64,000 nt of DNA from assembly GCA_001949185.1 (NCBI GenBank), contig BDGG01000002.1:3171679-3235678 (forward strand). The letters are read 5' to 3'. The DNA comes from Ramazzottius varieornatus (taxonomy: Eukaryota; Tardigrada; Eutardigrada; Parachela; Ramazzottiidae). The notes beneath the pieces were generated by a model. The model did no database searches, was not told where the DNA came from, and worked only from the letters and a program-made list of their open reading frames with translations. Made by a program: the position numbers and the translations under genes. Positions 1-15,152 of this stretch are shown in pieces. Positions within the stretch are counted from its first letter, which is position 1; each line of letters starts with the position of its first letter.

Positions 1-120
1 ATGGATGCGCAGAAAACTAGTTTCTCCGCGCGTACACCCGCGGTGAAACTCTCGTCATAGTCCGCGGGTGGATGCGCGGAAAAAGCATTTCACCGCGCAT
101 GCACCCGCGGTAAAAGTACT
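1..120. repeat. GC-rich short repeat in alternating orientation
   Basis: A unit of about 22 bases, built around CCGCGC..CACCCGCGG followed by T[AG]AAA, occurs near 26-48 and 92-115 on the plus strand and in reverse orientation near 62-80. The window edge cuts off what may be another copy. It looks like the end of a repetitive element; I cannot assign a family. Confidence 0.45.
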
Positions 121-190
121 GTGGACTTTTGAATCGCCCGGCTCACCATAACCAACGATACAATAGACGTGCGCTATTACATGGGTTGAT

Positions 191-315
191 GAGACATTGG
201 CAATTGAATTCACTCACATCGTCGCTTCAAGTGGCGCACGTTCATGTTGCTATTGGCTGAAAACGTGCGCCATTGGAAGAAACGATCTGGGGGGTGATTC
301 ATCTCCCGAAGTCCC
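191..315. mobile_element. Palindromic MITE, GTGGCGCAC-core family, copy 1
   Basis: The core is near-palindromic: CAAGTGGCGCACGTT, a short spacer around TATTGGC, then AACGTGCGCCA. The outer ends (GACATTGGCAA at left, CGAAGTCCC at right) resemble the ends of the better kept copies at 17797-17919 and 49461-49583, which start GGGACGT.GGCAAA and end in its reverse complement. It lies downstream of the kinase gene. The copy is somewhat decayed, and the DNA transposon superfamily is not identified. Confidence 0.65.
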
Positions 316-539
316 ACATCGCACCGAGGTAGTTCGATCTGGTAGCGGTCGAGTGTCTGAGCACTATCTAACCGAACGTGCTTTGATTTTGATTTCCAAA
401 TGAACGCTATGGACTATTCTTCGAATCTGTAAAAATACTTTCTGGACATTAGACAAGCAAAGGTAAAGCTACTGAGAGAAACTTCGAAAAGAAACGGATA
501 TCTCCACCATTTTCCGAGAATCCTGAAGGTCGTGCTTCT

Positions 540-5278
<4,739 letters not shown>

Positions 5279-6248
5279 TTGTGCGGGCCAGAGCACAACC
5301 TTGGGCTTGCTCCAGCCAAGTACGCACTTCCGATCTCAGGAATGGCGGTCTCAGGGAACACAATCAATTACAGTGTAGGAGCAGGCCGTCTGGCCGTCAC
5401 GGACCCAACGAAGCGTAACCCAGAACTACGAGTCAACAACATCCTTGACATATCTCTTCCCATTCCTCCTGGCGCTCATACATCATTCCAATCCATACCA
5501 CCAGCGCGCGAGAGACCATCACAATAAAGGATTACACTGCTTTTTATCTAGGGCAATATTGACGTCTTTTGCACACACCGCATATTACCCAACAAAACCT
5601 ATCACCAACAAAAATATTCCGTACAAATCCGGAAGTTGAATGTTGGAGCAAGCATAGGAAATACGATATGACGGATCAAGTTCGAACCATCCTACGCTTC
5701 AATTAACTCCTCTACATACACTACGGTGACTGTCATCAACTGGTGTTCCTCGACAGAAGGCAATTTACCAGGGAAAGAGAGAAGTGCCAGAGTAAATATG
5801 TGCAGTGTGGTTACACTGACTTGTATCCAAAAAGAGAAAGATTTGCCGCGGATGCGGATCGACCTAACCCTTCATCCTCCTCTGTGTACGTACGGCAAAG
5901 ACTGACTTGCGTTAGGATTGACTGCTGTGATCCTATCATGGCACTCTGTTCAATCTGCTTCCCATTCATTCAACGCTAAGCGTGATAATGTCACAGTACA
6001 GCCTAGGGCTCTTCCTCTTCCGCGCGCAACATCCTTGTTGTCAGTCTCTCGGTGCATGGTGTGCTCCGTAACGGCCTACACAGTAGCGGGGAAGGTTGTG
6101 TGGTGCAGTACGGCTCTTTGGTACGATCATTGGCCGGATTTAATAGTCACTCACTGCAAGCACGCATAGTGTATCCACAGTGCTCAATTCCGATTGCACA
6201 GAACCGAATCTGTCATTTTACAGTACGAGTCGTTTTACATCGTACATT
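5279..6248. other. No gene recognised (about 1 kb upstream of the kinase)
   Basis: This holds the 5' flank of the STK32-like gene. The short open frames have no recognisable domains, and no splice-consistent exon chain was found. It probably holds the kinase promoter, but I see no core element that I would defend. Confidence 0.4.
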
Positions 6249-6482
6249 ATATGGGCTGTGGGCAAGGTTCCTCAAAAGTCTGGGGTCACAGCGTAGAGGC
6301 ACAGCTGATGAAATTTTCGTAGGGCAAGGGAAGATTTCGGGTTTTTCTTGAAAATTCTCGGCCTCCACATGGCAAGCCCCGACCCCTACCCTTGGGCTGC
6401 CCTGCCCCCTGCCGAAATTTCCTCGACTATGCCTCTACGCCGGAACCGCAGACTTCTGAAGAACTTTGCTCAGACTCCATAT
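6249..6482. mobile_element. Fold-back (MITE-like) element
   Basis: The arms at about 6249-6320 and 6413-6482 are inverted copies at roughly 75% identity by eye. Both begin ATATGG and share GCGTAGAGGCA and GAAATTT. No coding capacity is visible. Confidence 0.55.
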
Positions 6483-6618
6483 AATCGTCAAGTGCTGCAG
6501 ACATAATGCCATCTCTTCCCACCGAACAAAGAAAACTGGAATTGGAATATCCTAGAGTTCAGTAAGGGGTGAAGTCCGGACACAGCAAGAAGTCATGCGT
6601 ACAGTCAGCATGATCACA

Positions 6619-7367
6619 GTATGGCTGGTAAGGTTGTAAATTCCAGGCCGAATACCCGTGGAATGGAAAATCGGAAAGGAATTCCTAATATTCCTATATT
6701 CCTATTTCCTTCTCCAGAAGGTCCTCGCAAAAATCTGGAATTCCAAAGTCCCATTTGCCAGTTTAGTTCTTTTCACATACTGTAAATATTCGCTGCGTCC
6801 GCGCAGTACGTACACGTACGTGACGATGCGCCCCCGTAGGGGGTTGCGAAATCCGTGAAACCGGACCGGGGCTGTACTTCACTTGACGTCCTCCGCGGAC
6901 GCAGCGAAAATTTACAATACCCATCTCAAACAATAAACATGATCTGAAGTCATAAAAAAAATTGGTTTTGAGACTGAAAGCCAGCTGGAGATTGGCAGAT
7001 CTGAACTTTCGGTTTTGTCGGACCTGAAAGTCCAAGGGAAAATCAAGGACTTACGCACAGTTGAATGCGCCGCATACTTTAGTGCGACGGATCGAAAATG
7101 CTATTGGTCGTTCAACTGAACGACCAATTAGCCTCAGTGGTACGCATGTGTGAGCCAGCAAGGGGTTCAGTTTTTCGACAGGATCTGCTGGATCTTCGAC
7201 TGTTCACTTCGTGGAATTCCTAAATTTCCTCCGATTTTTGCTAGCTTTCCAAACCGGAATTCCACCGTTCCTAACGACTACCCCTCGGAACGGAACGGAA
7301 TTGCAGGAATGGAACGGAATTTGGAAAGGAATGGAATTAGGAATTTACAACCTTAATGGCTGGTATA
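6619..7367. mobile_element. Inverted-repeat element rich in GGAATTCC-like words
   Basis: The ends share the inverted sequence AAGGTTGTAAATTCC (near 6630-6645 and 7341-7357), next to a GGCTGGTA/ACCAGCC word. Just inside both ends are stacks of GGAAT/ATTCC words. No transposase frame is present. A second fold-back (6781-6915) sits inside it. Confidence 0.5.
6781..6915. mobile_element. Nested fold-back element, 23-base arms
   Basis: TGTAAATATTCGCTGCGTCC at 6781 is answered by its reverse complement at 6895-6915 with one or two differences, including the shared GCTGCGTCCGCG. The loop is GC-rich (CGTACGTACACGTACG-like). It is inserted within the larger inverted-repeat element. Confidence 0.6.
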
Positions 7368-7595
7368 CTATAGAACAAACAACCAAGCCGGAATTCAACG
7401 TTGAAGGTCTGCAGCGGAGAGCTTTGCTGTGCGAGGGGCAGCCAACAGAGCAAACGCTGATGTGCGGAAAATGCTGTCTTTGAGTCTGTTTCCCGAACGC
7501 CCACATTTGCTCCAGCATCGAAGCCCGGTGAGATTTGAAGGTTAGACTATAGTGTACTGTGATGACAAGGTACGATTGACGCTTTAACTCATACC

Positions 7596-7653
7596 CATAG
7601 GTTCCCAGGATTAAATTTAACTTGTGCAGAAGAGGTAAGCCGGATATACGTCC
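7596..7653 (+). repeat. Partial extra copy of the 7825-9109 terminal repeat
   Basis: About 58 bases from CATAGGTTCCCAGGATTAAA to GGATATACGTC repeat the outer end of the element that begins at 7825, in the same orientation, with only a few differences. It is either a solo end or the remnant of an older insertion. Confidence 0.75.
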
Positions 7654-7824
7654 GAAGCCCTTTCGTAATCGTTACTTATGTCCTTTGATCACGTGAATGT
7701 GACTGCTTTCCGCCCTACCGCTGAAAAGATAAGGGTTTTCGCGTCAACAGTTTACCACTGGGCTTTGACCGATGAAAATGATGTCCGATCTTTCTTTAGC
7801 GTTGCTGAATTGTCTGCTCCGCAC

Positions 7825-9109
7825 CATAGGTTCCCAGGATTGAATTTAATTTGTGCAGAAGAGGTAAGCCGGATATACGTCATCAGTTTTCGACCAATGG
7901 GAAGAAACAAATGGATTCTTCCGGGTGTCTTGATGCAGGTCGATAGTACATGGTTCCTGAGGTGTAGGAAAAAAGAATCGAGCCGATCTGACGGTTAACT
8001 ACACTTCAATGACCGGCCAAATGTTGTCGACTGGTGAAGCGTGAAATCCGTCTTACTATATGTTCACGGTGCTCGCTCGCGCACTCATAACGTAACCTCG
8101 AGAATGTAGGTAGTCGTTACTGAAGGAAAGAGTAAAGCCGCTGGAAGTGAACAAAGCTACACTGAACGCATGGTCAGCTTTGTTGGCGCATGGCAACACC
8201 TAAGCCAGTCTTTTTCTTGCACGTAGCTGTGAAAATATACGAAAGTGAACTAGTCGAAAGCTGTAAGAGCAAGCAAGATGCAAATCCAGAAGATTCTGGC
8301 AGGTTCGCTCAGATTTTCACGATGTTTGTATTCAGTCCTGGTTTGCTCGCAATGCCATAACGAGAATTCGAATAACAACTTCTTGTTTCAAAAATTATGT
8401 TTTAATCGACTTGTGAATTTTAGTGTGTCTGGATATCAGAGAAACGGGGAATAATCTTATGTTATCATCAGACATAATATGGAAATCCGAAACGATAAAA
8501 TTCTGTAGAGATTTGTTAAGAGCTGTTTCCATAATGAAAGCGTGCTTATCAGTGAAAGCAGCGGATTTGTGAAAGTGCTTGCCAATAACAAATGGACGCG
8601 GAGTTAATACTCAAGCCTCTTGGACAGAAAAATTTGCGTTCGTTTGGCACTAATACCAGTACTTTTTTTGTAATGAGTAACTATGCAGTATCTGCTTTGC
8701 TCTGTGAAACCGAACTTGTCATGCTGAAGCGTTCAGCTCGATCCAGTGCGTCGGTATTGCTCATTGTCGCTTGTCGCGTAACGGGTAACATGAAGATGCG
8801 CAGTGCTGTTGTTGATAAGTTTAATTATGTACAGGAAAACTAACCTTATAATACCATGATCCTGATTATAAGCACAGAAGGCTACACTGAGACACTATAC
8901 CGTTTGGGAATAGTCGACCGGTCTTTAAAGTGTATTTAACCGTCAGATCGGCTCGATTCTTTTTTCCTACACCTCAGGAACCATGCACTATCGACCTGCA
9001 TCAAGACACCCGGAAGAATCCATTTTTTCTTCCCATTGGTCGAAAAAATGATGACGTATATCCAGCTTACCTCTTCTGCACAAATTAATTGCAGTCCTGG
9101 GAACCTATG
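7825..9109. mobile_element. 1.3 kb DNA transposon remnant with ~175-base terminal inverted repeats
   Basis: The left arm 7825-7999 and the right arm 8936-9109 are inverted copies with high identity, from CATAGGTTCCCAGGA at the outside to CGATCTGACGGTTAA at the inside. The roughly 935 bases between hold no recognisable transposase; the longest frame (8592-8843) has no known motif. It is therefore non-autonomous or gutted. No clear target-site duplication is visible. Long terminal repeats of this kind are known from several DNA transposon superfamilies, so I leave the family open. Confidence 0.8.
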
Positions 9110-9488
9110 CAGTCATACCCAACGCCGGTTTTGAGTCTGGCCGTACACGAAGTTGTCGGACACTCGTATTCGCAGACTAAGATGGTATCAGATCAAGACC
9201 CTATCAAGCGACTTCGAAGACTTGGATACAAGTGTCAGTATTGTGTGGTCTTGTGCAACCGGAAGACTGCTGCCCTTCTGATCCCACTATCACAAAACTA
9301 TCGTCACATCAAACTCTTATCGCAATACGGTATGCAGCTTTTCACATTCGGAAAATTATTTGAAACTGTGAAAACTCCTTAATGCAAATGAACAATAGGA
9401 CTTCCCGAGAAGTCACACTGAAGAATAGAAATGGCTCTAAATCACGACTTGCTTTGTAAACTGATTTTCCTTAATCTCATCATCGGCT

Positions 9489-11646
9489 TCACTGGATAAC
9501 TTCAGGCAAGACTTCCATGACGAGTACCTGGTGCCCGCGCACCAGCGTTAACTGCACCGACGTGCTGCTTCGCTCCACCGCTTCGAAGACATCCTTCGTA
9601 GAGGTTATGTCTCGGCCATCTACACCGATCACGACATCTCCAGGTCGTATGCCAGCCCTAACAAATTAAACTGGTGGATTCACGCACCTATGAAATGCAG
9701 GTGGTAATCGAATATAACGTACTTGAACGCAGGAGAGTTTGAAAAGACGTTATGGACGTACACGCCTCCTTGGACATTAGGGAATCGCCAACTCCTTTCG
9801 CGCAGAGCAGCAATGATGTCGGCAGTCAGCGTTAGCATTGTTAGGCCAAGGACTTTCCGCTGTTGCTGTGCCAGTCCTCGTGGACCTGCAGCAGGTTCTC
9901 CAGCACTCTTTCTCGAGAGCTTTGCTGCAATGAAACGATTACTTCAGAAACACCATTCGACACAAAAGAGCAGGCTACATTTTCACCTTTCTCGGCCTCG
10001 TCCACCTTGGCCAGAAATTCTTTGGCGTGGTCAATCGGAATGGCGAACGAGATACCTTCTGTCAATTTCATTGTACTTATTCCTGCGACAGTCCATGTGT
10101 CCAAACATCAGTCAACATTTTCGATTCGAACAGACGAGATCTATTCTCATTCTATGCATTAAGTTTGATGCGAATGTACATACATGTACATACAATAGGG
10201 CTTACCTACAACATGTCCGTCCAGGTTGACCAGCGGCCCGCCGGAGTTTCCATGCTAGGTAAAAACCGATCGTAAAAGTGTTCGATAACAGTAGAAACGC
10301 AAAGAAGCCACGTACCGTGATCGCAGCATCCGTTTGGATGTATCGGAAAGTGTTGTGAGCCACAGCTGATCCGACACCCAGTTTGTGAGAAAGTTCCGTG
10401 CCGCCCCGAAAAGCGCTCACCACTCCTGTAAAAGAGTACAAACCGAGACGTCAGCGACAAAATGACGGATGGATACAAGTCACCGTATAAATGAGACAAC
10501 TGGCAGAAGAAAAGGCGGAGGATCATCCTACCGGTTGTCACACTGTTATCCAGCGTCATGGGACTTCCGATTGCCACGACGTATTCTCCCATCCGAAGCT
10601 GCGACGAGCTTCCTAGTTTCAAGAACGGAAAATTTTTCTGTAAGGATGTACCTGTATCAGCATTACAGTAAGAGCGAGAAGCTATAAGACTGCAGCATGA
10701 GTAGAACAATATACCCCGGTGATTTTGACCACAGCCAAGTCAGAAGCAACGTCCACATACAAGACATTTCCGTGCAGACGCTGTCCATCGCTCAGCTTCA
10801 CTTCTACCTCTCGCCGTCCCGAAACCACATGTGCGTTCGTCTATAATAATAACCGGACAGTTTCACCATAACATTCCAAAGTAAGACCGGAAGCATTGTG
10901 GTAACAGTAACTGATGGACTAGTGAAGGGAAACAAGCGGTACTGTACAGTAAGCAACCATTCTCCAGATCCACACTAACTGCCGGAAACGTCATGGCGGA
11001 CTCGTAACACAGCACATAACCAGCAGAACGTCATCCGCTGAGCATACAAGTCAAAACAGGCTGATACACACGATACTCCAGAGTCTTGTCAGTCTTCTGA
11101 CTCTTCTCTTACCAATATCAGTCCGTGCTCGCTGACCAGAAATCCAGAGCCATTGCTCATGACCGGGACTCCAAGCATTGCGTGTCTAAAACGGAAAAAG
11201 CATATCAAAAGAAGAACTGAGGACCGTTATTCTACGGTCAGCATGATAATTTACCTGCCTGTAGCTTGGATGTACACAACGCCAGGGTTAATGGCTTCCA
11301 CAACGTCCGCGATGAAGTTATGCGTCTTGCTCCTCGGTAGAGCATCTTCTAGGGCGCATACCTCCGCGATCGTCAGGTACGGTAGATGTCGTCTCGAACA
11401 CACTAACAGAACAGCTGACGAAGTAAGACAAGCCCCAGCCGCCATCCATCTCCACGATGTCGTCCACCTCAATGCTGTTTTCGGCCACCTCCCTCCTGAA
11501 GCATACAGCCTACCAGATCCACAGCAAATCCGGGGAGGCAAAAGAAAAGACGTTGAGGAGACTGCAGTGATGTTCACTGACCGGAAGTGATGGTACGATG
11601 TGCGCAAAGGAAGGTGCACATGCTGGCTGAAGATGCAAAACGCCAT
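9489..11646 (-). CDS. htra2: HtrA2/Omi-like mitochondrial serine protease
   Basis: A trypsin-fold HtrA protease with a C-terminal PDZ domain, 440 residues in nine exons: 11255-11646, 11113-11185, 10715-10840, 10532-10637, 10316-10425, 10206-10254, 9987-10082, 9723-9924, 9489-9657. Phases close. The basic N-terminus followed by a hydrophobic segment ([16 protein letters not shown]) suits a mitochondrial, membrane-anchored precursor like human HtrA2 (458 residues). Seen in order: [20 protein letters not shown] with the catalytic His split by an intron, the Asp in [30 protein letters not shown] with the catalytic Ser, [10 protein letters not shown], then the PDZ segment [14 protein letters not shown]. 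By family knowledge it acts in intermembrane-space quality control and apoptosis. The start at 11646 is the first Met of the open frame; an additional upstream exon is possible. Confidence 0.93.
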
Positions 11647-12013
11647 TGGAGTCCGAAGAGCAGCAACTGTGGTTGCTCACTGCTCTGAAAAGCATAAAGT
11701 GCGCTTTTAATTGGATCCGATGGAAGGAACACAAAACTTTTACCGAGGTCCGTGACAGCTCCTGAGCCTCTCGTGCTTGTAGTGGAAAGTTGTCGGCACT
11801 GGTGACTGGTGAGTTGCTAAATCTTGCACTGCTTAGCTGATTGACAACCAATACTGGACCGCAAGGTTTAGCAGCACATCAATGGTTGTCGGAAATCCAG
11901 AGCCTTCAACCAACGCCAAAGGGGGATTCACACTTCGTCAAACGGTTCGTCAGTATTCCGAACACGATTGGATCCGAAAGATGTTAGGCAAAAGGAAAAT
12001 CAACGGGCGGAAC

Positions 12014-12087
12014 AAGAAGCAGTCGCGCCAGTTGAGGTGGCTCCGCAACTACGAGCGGAACCACCTCAACTGGCGCGACTGCTTCTT
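12014..12087. repeat. Near-perfect hairpin, 33-base arms, 8-base loop
   Basis: 12014-12046 and 12055-12087 are inverted copies with a single mismatch, around an 8-base loop (AACTACGA). The arms contain AGTCGCGCCAGTTGAGGTGG. If ADAR transcription continues past its stop at 12391, this hairpin would lie about 300 bases into the 3' UTR. Otherwise it is intergenic, upstream of htra2. Confidence 0.9.
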
Positions 12088-12390
12088 CCTGATGTTACCG
12101 ACCGCGGGACAAGGTTATCTCGAGCCGGACTTCCGGCTGACGTTTTGGGCGACTGTGAATGCTGGATCAACCCATTTGTTGACGCAGAAGGCTTTCTCAA
12201 AAGCGGGAACGTAATGACAGCTCTTAATTATTTAATCATCAATTGATAGCTGGTTCCACCCTGTAGCAATGCCAAACCGTTAAAACTCATCCAGAGAACA
12301 AAAGGCCCAAACAAGATGGATTAAAATGTCAAACAAAACGGAAGAATCCTTGAGGTCCATTAATATCAAATTTGCAGCTCGAACAACGTC

Positions 12391-14982
12391 TTATGAACCC
12401 TCAGCGGAGTTTATTAGCGGAAACTGTTCCTCTTCATCGAGCTTATGCACCCACTTCCGCAGTCCGCTCTTCTCGACTGTCTGTTCGAAGATATCTCGAG
12501 CTTTCGCGTACTTGATCGACAGTTCTTTGGCTTGGGAGTACGTAAAGCTGCTGTGTTCCTCGCACTCTTCTCGAATGGACTTGATATGCGGCAAGTGAGG
12601 TTCCACAGCCTTCAGTTGCTCAAGAAAGACCTGGCTGAGGGACGCCTTGGCCACACTGGAGGTACTTCCGTCGCATTTACCCGACAGACTATCGACGACT
12701 TCGAACCTCTCTTCCAGATGTGGCGCACTCTGCATCCAGAAGAGCGCAGCACTGTGCTTGATTGTGTTCTGTCTCTTCTCTCCGACGGAACTTTGAAGAA
12801 TCGCTGGAGTACCGAAGAGGAAGCCCAAGTCCTTCGAAGGAAACGATGTGTAACGTCAACCAATACAATGAAAAGGTTTCATGTGCTTCAGGTCATATGC
12901 TACATAAGGTAGAATCAAGCGTGTGTGGTTTGACATCACAATACCTTTAGAGCTTCGATGTCCGTCACTTCCGGTTTCAGTCTTCCATACATGGCTCGCT
13001 CCATATGATCTCTATTGAACAAATGACCAACCACGATACTCTGTAAGTAAACAGGGTGGATTAGAAGAGAAAGTAGTGTCCCTTGGACACCAAGGACGTT
13101 CCTCTTTAACAACTTGTCGCTGCAGGACATGACCAGGAGTCTCTCGCCAACCAACATAGAGTCCCAGTGCTGCTTCCCGGAATGCCCATCAGGCACTAAC
13201 ACCCCACCCATCCCTGCTTCGATCTTTAGTCTGAGCTGCCCGCGACACGAGCGAAGAGGGTGACCGTCGAAGCCTTCCTGATGGTCGCTCTGGCTGAACA
13301 CGCGAGAATCACCACAAGGTGCGGAGGAAATGTACAGCGAAAACGAAATGTCTGGCCGGATCTTGAGGCGGTTGGTGGCCCCGTCGAGGACCAGCACGCA
13401 ACCACTCTTTCGGTATGCGGGCTCTTGGGAATCTTGACTGAAAGACCAGACTTGGATCTGCTCGGCCAGGAAGCGACGGAAGCCCCGAAGCGCGAGGATT
13501 TCGGCGTGGCAGTCCTTCACGGTCAAACCACGTAAGCTCTGTCAACCAAACAAAAACCAATCAATCGGCACTATCAGCAGGTGGTATTACTGTCAGGTCT
13601 TTTGCGTCTGATTAGTTTGCTGGGCTGCTTCCCATCAAGCCACAAATCAGAGAAGATGAAAATTTTTCAACACAACGGCCGGATGTACTTTACCTGTTTC
13701 TCCGGTTCGATGCATTTCGTCCCAGTTCCCAGACTCACGCACTTCATTTCTTCGGGGCTATGCAGAACGATGCCAGCCAGAACCGCGTACTTGCGATACG
13801 GTTCGGAAACTTGGTTTGCTTCGCAAATTTCGTTGAACTTCTGATGGACGATCTCGGCAATTTCGTTCGCCAACGACGTCGCGCTGGAGTCTTCGCTCTT
13901 GCACACTCGCACAGGCGGAGGCTTTAGCGTCTCTGTAGGAGATGTGATGCGGGTGCTTGGTATGTTAGTACTTATGGTTGTAGGACTGAAGATCTCACAG
14001 TCTGGGGATTTCTTCTGTTCAAAGATCCAGTTCAAGGCAAGCATGGACGCAGCCAACTTGGCGATCTTCTTGGTCGTACCCTGTCCTGTGTACTCTCGCC
14101 CACACACCACCACACTCTGCGTCCACCACGTTTCTTCTTCACCTCTCCCCACTGACAAGTTTTCGGCAGGAGGCCATGTTAAGTAACGAGAGGTGATCGG
14201 TTCAGGAAAGACGTCGCAGAGAAGCGAGATGGGATTACGACAACCATCGAGAACCTTGTTCTCATCTTCCGTCTGCAGCTTCTGATACCTGTCTTTCAGA
14301 GCATCTTGACGTTTGTATGGCAAACTACACCAGAACTCGAACAGTCTCCTTGTGCTCTCAGAAAGTTCGGGAAACGGTTGGCCTCTGGCTTCTTCCTGGT
14401 TTGTTGTAACGGTTCCGGTCATTTCAACGTCTGAATCGATAGGCGGAACGGGAATGGTGTCCAGGTCTAAAGCGACAGGTACGTCGGGCGGAACGGATGT
14501 GGTGGGCTCTTCGGTGTCTGGTGGAATAGCAGCCGGAATAACGGGATATTCCTCATCTTCATCCCAGCCGTTCGCTCTGGCCTTCTCCAGCACATGCTTC
14601 CTGAACTTCCGGTAGTTGGAGTGCGGGTAGAACATCTTACGCTTTTGTGACTGCATGTTCCTGTCCGGATGAACGTACAGTTGGCCAGACGGCGTCGAAA
14701 TTAGTTGCTTCACTGAATGCCACAACACCTGGACACAAATCCACAAAGTTAATCAGCCTTGCTCTTAGCCTGATCGGTGTGCTTAACTTTTCCGCGGCAG
14801 CTGTGAGTTCCAACAATCTTCAGATACAATGAAAGATGAATGCGTCCGGCTATCACGAAGTTTACGGGAAAATCGGGAACGGAAAGAAAACGACCGACGG
14901 AGAAAAGAATGACAACACTCACAATAGGCATTGCGAAATACGGCTGAAGGGCAGGCGGATCGGAAAAGGCGTATTCTGTCAC
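12391..14982 (-). CDS. Adar: ADAR: adenosine deaminase acting on double-stranded RNA
   Basis: Converts adenosine to inosine in double-stranded RNA. 709 residues in four exons with closed phases: 14923-14982, 13694-14728, 12945-13538, 12391-12831. A single double-stranded RNA binding domain is seen in exon 2 (NPISLLCDVFP... ending EYTGQGTTKKIAKLAASMLA). The deaminase domain follows: SLGTGTKCIE, then the zinc/catalytic motif VKDCHAEILALRG (His and catalytic Glu), SSAPCGDSRVF and RSCRGQLRLKIE (zinc cysteines), and the ADAR signature ERLLVMSCSDKLLKRNVLGV. The C-terminal exon resembles the ADAR tail (..GLRKWVHKLDEEEQFPL). No Z-DNA binding domain was found. The start exon MTEYAFSDPPALQPYF shares a 170-base divergent promoter with PRMT5. 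The last splice acceptor (after 12831) is the least certain. Confidence 0.93.
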
Positions 14983-15152
14983 CGCTCCGTGGTTTTTCTG
15001 CCTACTGAGGATTGATTATTGATTGAGTGAGCCACCGGAAGTAAATTTGTTAACTTTTGTAGCCTGAGCAGAGAGTAAGGCCCGAGTCGACTCCTCTCCG
15101 GCATATTCCTATGGGCTTTTCTGTGGTATCCTTGTAAACTCCGAATCACAGA
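14983..15152. promoter_or_regulatory. Divergent promoter region between ADAR and PRMT5
   Basis: Only 170 bases separate the ADAR start codon (minus) from the PRMT5 start codon (plus), so both promoters must overlap. It contains GATTGATTATTGATTGAG (15010-15027), a stacked TTGATTG word also seen before the SPTLC2 start (20049-20055). No TATA box was found. The function is inferred from position. Confidence 0.6.

Noticed and set aside
9841-9990. A 20-base GT-AG 'intron' in htra2 to repair an apparent frame change
   Set aside because: A normal 62-base intron (9925-9986) explains the frame and fits the phase on both sides.
11968-12246. Plus-strand frame of 92 codons across the hairpin (…APVEVAPQLRAEPPQLARLL…)
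   Set aside because: Its protein-like look comes from the palindrome read through both arms; there is no domain, no splice partners and no start context.
13309-13560. Alternative frames over the ADAR and PRMT5 exons on both strands
   Set aside because: They are shadows; the conserved deaminase and methyltransferase motifs fix the true frames.
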